A model generated the notes under the pieces. That model had not been told where the DNA came from. It did no database searches and was given only the letters and a program-made list of their open reading frames with translations. Made by a program: the position numbers and the translations under genes. Shown piece by piece: positions 55,108 to 64,000 of a stretch of 64,000 nucleotides of DNA. Source of the stretch: Crambe crambe (taxonomy: Eukaryota > Porifera > Demospongiae > Poecilosclerida > Crambeidae); the NCBI GenBank assembly GCA_963924555.1, contig OZ004596.1:2108001-2172000 (forward strand), in the 5' to 3' direction. The first letter of the stretch is position 1; each line of letters begins with the position of its first letter.

Positions 55108-58100
55108 ATGTCTAAGGTTAGTACTGTTGCATGCAGAATCTTCATAAGTGTTGGAAGCTTGCAACCTTAGCTAGCTATATAAATCGCCCTCCTGTTCGAT
55201 CTAGCGTATGTATTGGTCCAAAACCAAGTTTTCCATAGTTGTGACTTAGTGGCAGCTGGTTTCCTGGAGACCAGCATTGAACTAGCTAACTAGCCAACTG
55301 CAGCAACATTGCATAGCAGCAGACAGTCACTGGAGCATGCAGCAGGTAGCTACAGTATATTAATCATAATTAAGGTCCTTTTGTTTCCATATCGAAGGGC
55401 TCCTGGTTATTCATGCAGCTCTTAGTACATACACCCTTCAATGCAAGACATAGCCTGTTAACAAGGTGTTGTGCAATGGAGTTGTTGGGACCAGATCATG
55501 TGAACATGAACACAACACAAAGAACTTACCCTTTGGCATTCAGGAAAGGCTATACTTAGTTGAGGTGGGGTAATTTTGAAGACTTATTTTAGGAGATATA
55601 TCCTCAAACTTTGATCTTTGGGAGTCATTCCAAACAGAGCTCAAGGAGTTGCAGCAGTTGTTTGATACCTGTGATACTTGTCATGCATAGGCCAATTAGA
55701 CTGATGTCGTAGTTTGCTCAATGACATCTCCACTCACTCACACTATGTGATGTGACTTTTATCAACACAATTAATGTGTCATATCCATTTATGAAGAAAA
55801 AAATCTGGTCTAGGTACACTAAGATTGTTATGGTACTAACTATGAAGTCCATTATGCCATTAAGTTACTTTTAGTCACTTGCATACTAATAAGCTCCCAA
55901 TACTTGATATGTTTTATGTATCTCCCAATACTCAGACCCAAAGTATGTGTGCCCAGTGACTCTTACACAAGAAGCTTCATTATGTGCCCAGATAGTCCTA
56001 GAACTCCCAATACTTTACCTGTGTCATACTTTTGAAATGTACTTGGTAGCTAGTTTCAGTATGTAGGAACTGCATAACTGTTCTAACTGCATAGGGATTT
56101 CTTGCTTTCTTAACACTTGTGAATGATTCTGTGTGTTTTGGTGAGTCGATCAGTCTGGTACAAGCCAGCTGAATGCAGAAGATGTACCATTTCATGTAGC
56201 AGCAGGAGTGGTTGCTGTGCTAATAATACTATCAGTGTTCTTTCCCCTTATTCTGTTCCATGCCTATGTTGATCAAGGAGTAGTTTACCTTCATAAGTGT
56301 GTGTATGTATACTTAATTACCTGTAACTAATTACAAAACTGCTGAAGGCTGAAAAGGAATAATGAGAGAGATACCATGTTGCTGTTTTCAATCCAGATCC
56401 ACATTCCAGTGATCCAAGCGCCTGCTATAGTCTTGTCTGTATTATATATGCTAGGCTAACTATGCGATTTCACTTCTTGTGAGGATTCCCTGCTGTTATT
56501 ATGAACTGTCTGTGATCTGCAGAATAGTGATGGCCCTTCGGCCCTCTCCTTTGAGAAGCCACGCAAGATGGGATGGCTTCACAAGCACGGGGGTAGCGGG
56601 ATGAGTTCTCATTGGAAGAAAAGATGGTTCATCGTCGATCACCATTATATGTTCTACTACAAGGGACCTAATGTGAGGCTATTGTATGTGCATGTGCATG
56701 TATGTAGTATGTATGTATGTATGTATGTATGTATGTATGTATACATGTATGTTACATGTGTAGCTTATCAAAAAGCTAATGGATTGTTTTTCCTCCATTT
56801 TTGTTATCCATGTTCATGAGCATCTTGTTGTAGCATTTTGTGTTATGAAAGTGAATCAAGAAGACAGCTAAGTGTTCTATACTGTCCCTGCCTTTTGGCA
56901 AGTTGTTTTTAGTTCACATTTTGCAATACAAAGAGGAGAAAAGGATCATCAAGTGTATTTTCCTATATTGTGTGCCATATGTGGTGTGCTGTTCTGTGAT
57001 TTTTCCATAAAAACCAAACAGCCCTCATTTACGGGAAGACATGCTTATAAATAACAATTTTCTTTTCATAACTCTTTCTTGTCCAGGATAAAAAGCCAGT
57101 TGGAATTCTGTGTCTTCCGGAATATCAGTCTTGCCATAAAGCCGACTCTAAAGAAAGCAAGAAGCCAAACTCTTTTGTGCTGGATAAGGGAAATGTAAGT
57201 ATGCTAATAGTAAGGGAAGGGGAGCTATTATAGTAAGATGGCTGGTTGGGAAGGGGTGTGTTGTAAAGAAATTGGGAGAAACTACCTTAATGTGGATTCA
57301 CTTGTGTGAAGTACGTATAAAATTGGAATTAGTGGTTAAATGATTGGTAGTCTGTATGAAAATAAGTACATTAAAAATGTCCAGATTAATGGGGAAAAAT
57401 TGAGTAGAAATTTGTGACCTATTACCTATTATGTATGTATTCTTCATGTGTACACAATCATTAGTCATGTGATATCACTTCACTAAACTCTCTGTTTATC
57501 ATTTGTATACTTCCATTTTGAAACTTAGATTGATAAGTAAAATTTTGGAAAAAAATCTTTGATGATGGAATATGTGTGTAAGAGTAGAACCCCTCTATTC
57601 ATGTATGGTATAAGTATTTTATGCCTCAGAAAATTGACCAACAAGTCTATAGCTCAGAATATTGTGCATTTTGTTTTGTTTTTTTTTTGTTTTATTTTGT
57701 TTCTTTTCTTCTTCTTATATTTTTGGCATGCCTGCTAGTATGGTGTTACCCATGCAACAGAAACCATGCAATCAACATGCACACACACATGTAAATCAAG
57801 CTGGAGGGAAAAGTCCACGCACTGACTCAGTTTGTTTTACCCTCTCTTATCTTCCCCCTCCCAAATAATAGCTCCTCTCCCCCAGTTCAAATTCTTCCCC
57901 TTCCCTTCCCTCCCCTTCTACCCCTTCCTTTCCCTCCCCTTCTACCCCTACCCCTCCCCTTCCTTCCCCTTCCCTTTCCTCTCCTCCCCTTCCCCCCTTC
58001 CCTTCCCTTCCCTTCCCTCCCTTTCCCTTCCCTCCCCTCCCTTTCCCTTCCCTTCCCTCCCCTTCCCTCCCCTCCCCTTCCCTTCCCTCCCCCTCCCCTT

Positions 58101-61100
58101 CCCTTCCCTCCCTTTCCCTTCCCTCCCCTCCCTTTCCCTTCCCTCCCCTCCCTTTCCCTTCCCTCCCCTCCCCTCCCCTCCCCTCCCCTTCCCTTCCCTT
58201 CCCTTCCCTCCCTTTCCCTTCCCTTCCCTCCCCTCCCCTCCCTCCCCTCCCCTTCCCTTCCCTCCCCTCCATTTATATTGAGTTTTGATATGGGATCCTG
58301 CAGTCATCCAGTTGTATAATCTTCCATTGACTTTTAAGCTTCCTTTTGCACTCGCCCCACAATGCTAGCATTTCCCTAGTAGATGCTGATGGTGGAGGGG
58401 AGTATATTCATAGGCTTGTGTCTTCTTGTCCAAGTATAGCAGCTATGTATATTCTGAATACAAGTCCTTTCATGCCATGGACTGTCCCTGCAATGTGTAC
58501 ATATGAGATACTAATTGTATATGTTTGCATAAAGTCATCATCACTAGTGGGGGCCAATGGGGGGGTAGTCCCATGTGCAATAAAAACATCCAGTTCCTGA
58601 AAAGCCAATTAACAGAATGAGAGAGATATAGTGACAATTATTATTAATTTTTGTTTAATATTAGTAATTATTGGACACAGTATGTATGTGGGTGGCTAAA
58701 CAAACAAACACACACATACACTGTACCATAAATATGAGTCCAAAAATGGGTGATCTACTCCTTTCCATGCCTGGATTTATTACTCACAATCATGAGTGTA
58801 GCCTTGAATTTATTGGGCAGAAAGCCCAGCTTACACATCAACAACATCATAAACATCATAAACATGTGCAAAAAAAGTGTGCATGTGGTTGGCATACATG
58901 AAATCCTTAGAAAAGGAGGGACACTATGTTTGATAGTTCCTCTACATGTACTTTGTATGTCATATGACAATAGGTCACATGATGGTAATGGGTCACATAA
59001 CAATATAGGCACATGACAGTAATGGGTCACATAACAATAGCATATACATTTACTGGATCTCGAAATCATTTCCAGTTTTCTCAAGATGGGGAGTCCACGG
59101 ACTCGGGCCCCCTGAAGAACTACACCCTCTGTACGGACTCTGAGAGTGACATGAAAGCTTGGATCTCTGCCATTACCGAGGAAATTAAGCCGATGATAGG
59201 GGAAACCTATCAGAGCAGATCCGGAATCAAGGCCAATGCTGCCAATGTTGATCAAAAGGCCTTCGATGTGGTAGGTGTACCTTGCAGCTTTTGGCATGTT
59301 TATAACTTTACTTTGCTGCTACGTCATGACCATTTTGTTTTTAATGCAACTAATCCAGTAGTATATCGTATCCAGTCAGATCTCCTCATCTTATTGCCTT
59401 ATTGATTTATATCCTGGTAGCATCTCCATACTGTACACAGCATGATGTGTATGACTTCACAAGCATTATCTTATCACTGTTATCCATCTGTATTGAGCAA
59501 ATAATATACAAGAACTGCATAAGAGAAAGTACTGTTAACTTGAAGGTGGGAAGATAGGTGGGGGGTAGTTTAAAGGCTTCCCTCCCCTCCCCTTCCTCCA
59601 GTCCCTCTCTAAATGTGAGACCTTCCATGGAGGGGTTTCCACCCCACTTAATATCCACTTTTGTGAAACCCTATCATGTTTCCAAGGAATTGATCACAGC
59701 ACATTTCCTTCATGTAAGTACGACAGCCATGACAGATGATTCAAAGGTCAATTAACATAAGTGATGACAGATAGTCCAATGATCAATTTACATAAGTGCA
59801 TCATAAGCTGCCAGTAAGCCTAGGCTGGCAACAAGCAAGGTGCCAGAAGAGCATGGCAGAAACCAGTCAGTAGCATTATGCATACAGTTTCAAAATAGTT
59901 CGAGTGCTGGATTGCTGCAGATTATCTGTGGGTACAGCTAGTAATTATTACTATTATGTCGCTCAGAAGTGGTTATGTTTAAAGCAGTAAAAACAACTTT
60001 AGAAGGGTGTATAAAAACACCCAGTCCTCTTGATCCTAATAAGGTAAAGAACTTCTTGCTATTGCAGAGAGTATAAAATAACTAATATTGCATGCACACA
60101 TATCAGTTTATTTTGTGTTGTTTTCATGTTTGTTTGTTTGTGTTTGTTTCAGTTTTGAGGTGCGCTAAATATTGTACTCCTCCTCAGCATGCAATGCAGT
60201 GTCTTTAGCAGTATTTTTTCAAATCATACATAGCAATTTATATTCACAATTCCAGGTGACTGCTAGTGCGTCTGAAGGTCCCAAGCTTACCCACCTTACA
60301 GCGTCTCGTCCGAAGATGAAAGGACGACGCCCTCCAAAGAGATATGCTGTGTTCCACGAGGAGGAGGATGACTCAAAGGAAGATGGAACGGTAATAATCC
60401 AAGTATGCATTTAAGGGTTCCCTGGTGTATACAATATATCCCCCCTCGGGGGAGGGATGGGGTCATGATTACTATACTAGGGCTAAAAGATGGTCCCATC
60501 ATTTTAGAACACATGACAGAAATTAGGGGAAAAGGTTGTTGTTCCACATAGAGAGGTTATAATAATATGTAGACATTGACGATCATGTGCATATGTACAG
60601 GAGAGTCCACCTGGTTCACCAATGTCCCCTCGCAAGCCCCTCCCCCCATCTCCTTCCTCTTCTCCTAGCTCCACCCCTTCTAATACAAGGAAAGGAAGTC
60701 GTCCCTTGGCTCCAATGCTACCATCCAAGGCTCCCTTGACACCACCTTCAAAACCCAAGCCTGTCGATCAAGTAATTTTAAATGTGTATGGGGTAATGTT
60801 CTTTGTATGGGTGATCCTATAGGATAATGAGAGGGAGCTCTTTATACAGGTGGTCCTATGGCATAATGAAAGGGACAGCTTTTTGAATGGGGTGGCCCTA
60901 AAATATAATGAGAGGGGCAGCTCTTTGGTGCATGGGGTGGTCCTATGGCATAATGAAAGGGACTGCTCTTAAGTGAATGCATGGTCTTTACTGTACTGTT
61001 ACAGTGGGGAAAATCCCATAATTACCTAATGTGTTAGAATCACTTTCATTCCACTTTCATTTACCTTCTTCTCCCACTGCATAACAGTTTTGACCATGCA

Positions 61101-62658
61101 TGGGGTCCCAAAGATTACAAATTCTCTTTTATTTTAAAGATTCCCAAGAGTCATATTGTATCATCAACAACGCTCCTTATAAGGAATCCTTCATGTGTGG
61201 TAAGAAGAAGATAACTTTATCTATCTTTCTCTCCTTCTGCAGATTGGGGTTGGAGAAGTTATCACCAACGACGCTCCTAAAATTTCTCCCAAGTTATCGT
61301 TTAGCAAACCCCAACCACCAAGGAAGCCATCTTCAAGAGACAACAAACAAGAACCTGTTACAGCTGCTACTGTTGATGGTGGTGAAGCTGTCAGCAAGGA
61401 GGAGACTCCCAAACCAGTGTCCAAACCTGTTCCTCCGAAGAAACCCAAAACTTCGACGGAAAATCCTCCTTTAGTCTCTGCTGAAGTGCCACCACCCAGC
61501 AACGAGACCAAAGTCCCACCCACTCCACCATCAAAACCACACCCACCACGAGCTAAACCGCGCTCTGTGTCAACTATGGAGTCATTCGATGCACTGCCGC
61601 GGCAGACGTCACCTGATCCCCCCACACCTACAAAGAGACCCATCCCTGCTGCACGTCCAACCCCTATTCCACGTAAGAGGGACACAAGAATAGAAGCATC
61701 GGAGGAAGTGGCTGCTGAAGAAGTGAAGCCAATGCTAGAAGATCAGGAAGTGTTGTCAGAAGGTTCCATCAGCAAGACTGAGAATGAATCATCTCCCAAT
61801 CAAATCCAGGAAGTAGTTGAAGAAAAACCCAGTGATATTACCGAGAAGAATGAAGAGAAGCCCAGTGATGTAGAGAGGAAAGAAGAAGGTGCTTCTCTTG
61901 AGCTCCTTGAGGAGGATGAGAAGAGCACAAGTAGATCGCTCAGTGAGGAGAGACGGGAAGAAGCTGACGATATATACGAGGATATGGATGGAAGTAGTAA
62001 TGTAGCAGCTGATGGCAACAATGGTGAGTATGAATTAGTGGATTATGAGAAGGAGGAGCTAGAGAAGAAAGAAGACAACAAGAACACTGCCTATAAGATT
62101 CCTGAGAGTGGTGACTCAAGTTATGTACAGATGGCTCCTGCTGAATCTGTCAAGATTGTGAAAGAATCTTCTTTGGAGAACCGTATTTTAGTGAATAATG
62201 AACCTAAAGATGAATGCATGGAGGCTGACAGTTGGAAGGAACCAGCAGTCAGTGCTCGATCCAGTGCAGGATTCATTCCCATGGATATCAATCCCACAAG
62301 TACCCCAGAAGAGACCAATTACGACGTCCTGCCCCCGCCACGACCAGCATACATTGACAGTGACCTGCCACCTCCAACTCCCACCTCAAGTCCAAATCCA
62401 GCAGGAGAGACTGTGATAGCAGCTTCACATTTACAACAATCCCCCGAAGTTGGAAGGAGAAAAAGTAGCCTGGCTTCTAGTGGTAGTATGAGCTCAGAAC
62501 ATTCAGGGATTTGTACTCATGAGGCTAGGAAAGGCTCCAAGGGAAAAGCAAGTCTCTCTAGCAGCAGGAGTAACTCTACAAGTGGAACTGGTGGTTATGA
62601 TATCAATTCATATGACGAAGAAAGGAAGGTTCGTTCATACAGATCAGTATATATCTGA
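55108..62658 (+). CDS. PH-domain docking protein, GAB/DOS-like
   Basis: Seven exons, 55108-55116, 56523-56672, 57087-57194, 59076-59270, 60256-60390, 60601-60771 and 61243-62658, all phase 0, give 727 aa. The PH domain (about residues 14-135) starts 'KMGWLHKHGGSGMSSHWKKRW', continues with 'FYYKGPNDKKPVGILCLPEY' and ends in 'SDMKAWISAI'. Pro-rich SH3-type sites follow ('PPKKPK', 'PRKPLPPSP', 'TPPSKPKP'), then an acidic region. The C-terminal part holds Tyr motifs: 'YEDM' and 'YVQM' (YxxM, the PI3K p85 SH2 consensus), 'YELV', 'YDVL', 'YIDSDLP' and 'YDINSYDE'. PH plus Pro-rich plus multiple SH2 sites is the GAB/DOS/IRS docking plan. The PH sequence itself also resembles PLEKHA-type domains, so orthology is unsettled. 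The first coding exon carries only three codons. Confidence 0.8.
55117..56522. other. Long first intron of PH adaptor gene
   Basis: 1.4 kb without a recognisable exon. It begins right after the three-codon first exon, a common place for regulatory sequence, but no specific motif stands out. Confidence 0.45.
57880..58270. repeat. Long polypyrimidine satellite (CCCTT/CCTCC units)
   Basis: About 390 bp of almost pure C/T on the plus strand, built from CCCTTCCCTT and CCCTCC units, in an intron of the PH adaptor gene. The minus strand is GGGA-rich and could form G-quadruplex or triplex structures. Confidence 0.9.
58970..59041. repeat. Short direct repeats GGTCACAT-AACAATA
   Basis: Units such as ATGGTAATGGGTCACATAAC and CAGTAATGGGTCACATAACA recur just upstream of the exon at 59076. 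Confidence 0.6.
60805..60972. repeat. Degenerate tandem repeat of about 45 bp
   Basis: About four units of the type GGTGGTCCTATGGCATAATG then AAAGGGACAGCTCTTT, in the intron before the last exon of the PH adaptor gene. Confidence 0.7.
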
Positions 62659-63052
62659 ATACTGTATGGTGGATTATTTTCAAGGGGTAAAAATTTTTGG
62701 TTAAATTTTTGTGGATCGGTGTGTGTGCAATACTATTCAGAAGGTATACTAATAATTAGTTGCCAAATAAAACTCTGCTAGTCCTCAGAGGTTTTACAGT
62801 TGTTAATCTCCTTTAGGTCAATGTTTCCCCAAAAGAAATCAATTTAATACAGCACTCTGTAAACAATATGCAAATGTGTGGAGTAAAATTATTTATAACA
62901 CGGTCTTGGTCTTGTGATAGACATTCATAATTAGCCAGCTCAATACTCATGGCTACTGCCAGTAAAGAAAAGGCTCATGAGCCAAATCTAGTTAGTGTAG
63001 ATGAGAGTAATACTTATCATCAGTAGCTTTTATTACTTGCCACTTGTAGAAG
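62659..63052. other. 3' flank of PH adaptor gene
   Basis: 394 bp containing the adaptor gene's poly(A) signal at 62766-62771. No coding feature is seen before the ATG at 63053. Confidence 0.5.
62766..62771 (+). terminator. Poly(A) signal of PH adaptor gene (AATAAA)
   Basis: A canonical AATAAA 108 bp after the stop codon at 62658. Confidence 0.55.
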
Positions 63053-63298
63053 ATGTCGTCACTGGCAGATGGTACTGAAAAATCACATTATTCATCCAAT
63101 TCAGTGCCAGGAACACTCCAGCAAGCCAAGGAAATCCTGAGACTGGCACAAGCAGTGAGAGCTGAGGCAGAGCAAATGAAAGAAGAAGCTTTCAGGGAGT
63201 TGGAACTGGCCAGAAGAGAGAGACATGATGCTTCTCTTCTGAAGAAAAACGCAGCTGAAATATTGAAGATTGCCAAGACTAGACTAGCCACAACTTAA
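63053..63298 (+). CDS. Small coiled-coil protein or alternative last exon
   Basis: An 81-residue ORF starting ATG at 63053. After a Ser-rich start it is predicted to be one long amphipathic helix: 'LQQAKEILRLAQAVRAEAEQ', 'MKEEAFRELELARRERHD' and 'LLKKNAAEILKIAKTRL' show heptad-like spacing. I do not recognise a family. The ORF is preceded by CACTTGTAG, a good splice acceptor, with AAG before the ATG. A GTTCGT donor after 'YDEERK' in the last exon of the upstream PH gene would join it in frame. It could therefore be a separate gene or an alternative C-terminus. Confidence 0.5.
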   Translation: MSSLADGTEKSHYSSNSVPGTLQQAKEILRLAQAVRAEAEQMKEEAFRELELARRERHDASLLKKNAAEILKIAKTRLATT

Positions 63299-63501
63299 CA
63301 ATTGCAGAGCAGTAACTGTTGCATTTTTTCCTGTCAGTGTGTTGTGTGCATGTACGTAGCTATCTACAATCCTTCTTCCTGTAAAATTTGATTTCTCCAA
63401 ATTCATTTATAATCGGCATTTATGTATAACAATACTGTAGGTCTAGATCTGTGGTAAGAACTGTCTGCAAAAATCATTGAATAGCTAGCTGGGTATAAGA
63501 A

Positions 63502-63975
63502 TTACTTTCGACCTTTGATGTTCCTGTATTTGTCTTTAAGTTGGTTAGTGGTTCGAAATCTCAAGTCTGGGTAACTTGCTTTTATCTCTTTCCACTTGCC
63601 TTCTCCATAACAGTCGACTCCTTCCAGAAGGCACTGTGACTCGGCCTCAGACCATGCCCCCTTTTTGATGTAATTATTGGGCGAGTTCATTTGAGGGGAG
63701 TTTGATTTGGTGCGTTTGCTGGGTGGGTGGATCTTTTTGTGTTGAGGGGAATGAATAGGTGCCGATTCCTCACTGCTCCATTCTATATCACTATTAGATG
63801 CTCTTGCACGGTCAAATATCCCCTGTCTTTCTAATATACGTGTTTCTCTCCAGCCTTTCTCAGCGTTGTCCACAAGATATTCGTTAATGTCACTATTACC
63901 ACTTGGGGAGGCTAATACTGTATACGTTTCCTCAACATCCTGATGCTCTGCTACTATGAATCTCTGACACTCCAT
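63502..63975 (-). CDS. Telobox/Myb-like protein (TRF-like C-terminus)
   Basis: 157 codons on the complement, from ATG at 63975 to the stop at 63502; the window ends 25 bp upstream, so an earlier exon may be missing. The last 55 residues form a single Myb/SANT repeat: 'KKGAWSEAESQCLLEGVDCY', then 'GEGKWKEIKASYP', then 'TTNQLKDKYRNIKGRK'. The third helix 'LKDKYRN' resembles the telobox (VDxKDKWRN) of telomere-repeat-binding factors, and the C-terminal position also matches TRF1/TRF2. Upstream is acidic and Ser/Pro-rich with basic patches ('PPSKRTKS'). No TRF-homology dimerisation domain is visible. Telomere binding is a hypothesis. Confidence 0.55.
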   Translation of the reverse strand: MECQRFIVAEHQDVEETYTVLASPSGNSDINEYLVDNAEKGWRETRILERQGIFDRARASNSDIEWSSEESAPIHSPQHKKIHPPSKRTKSNSPQMNSPNNYIKKGAWSEAESQCLLEGVDCYGEGKWKEIKASYPDLRFRTTNQLKDKYRNIKGRK

Positions 63976-64000
63976 AGCTTCAGTTTTTTCTATTCTTGGT

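Noticed and set aside
57832-58307. ORFs of 120-150 residues made of Pro-Phe-Ser-Leu or Gly-Arg-Glu-Lys
   Set aside because: These are artefacts of the polypyrimidine satellite in the PH adaptor intron.
59013-59075. Upstream extension of the fourth PH-adaptor exon ('TFTGSRNHFQ')
   Set aside because: The phase does not match the previous exon; TTTCCAG before 59076 gives phase 0 with a good pyrimidine tract.

Overview
This is a eukaryotic nuclear window: genes have many short exons with GT-AG introns (mostly 50-400 bp), intergenic spacers are short, base composition is AT-rich, and microsatellites and MITE-like elements are common. The gene content (CRTC, a NEDD4-type HECT ligase, a KSR-like pseudokinase, a GAB/DOS-like adaptor, Treslin) is animal. 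The tight packing and a frameshifted relic of a secreted 'DPLWDGQGC' family that I associate with sponges suggest an early-branching metazoan, probably a demosponge such as Amphimedon. The taxon is inferred, not proven. All gene models were assembled by hand from splice signals, reading-frame continuity and remembered family motifs; no alignment was run.

Layout. 1-4250: gene-poor and relic-rich, with two decayed 2OG-Fe(II)-oxygenase-like fragments, a 560-bp Mutator-like MITE and a frameshifted secreted-protein relic. 4253-16591: very compact housekeeping genes in strictly alternating orientation: CCNQ(+), PSMC3(-), an unrecognised Ser-rich gene(+), TBC1D7(-), CHURC1(+), NDUFS4(-), SPG21(+). 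Three divergent pairs here start 126-192 bp apart, and two of these spacers carry CRE-like sites. 16933-27150: a 22-exon C2-WW3-HECT ubiquitin ligase(+). 28157-35991: a KSR/RAF-like pseudokinase(-). 36343-43056: the CREB coactivator CRTC(-), with a probable U12-type AT-AC intron. 46487-47304: NR2C2AP(+), with a probable U12-type GT-AG intron. 47693-54727: TICRR/Treslin(-). 55108-62658: a PH-domain docking protein rich in Tyr motifs(+). 63053-63298: a small coiled-coil ORF(+). 63502-63975: a C-terminal telobox-type Myb protein(-).

Functional themes (inference). PSMC3 and the NEDD4-type ligase act in ubiquitin-proteasome turnover. TBC1D7 (TSC complex), the KSR-like protein, CRTC and the GAB-like adaptor belong to growth-factor, nutrient and cAMP signalling. 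TICRR and CCNQ act in CDK-linked control. NDUFS4 is mitochondrial. No operon-like or obviously clustered pathway is present; the genes look like ordinary neighbours packed densely with shared promoters and convergent 3' ends.
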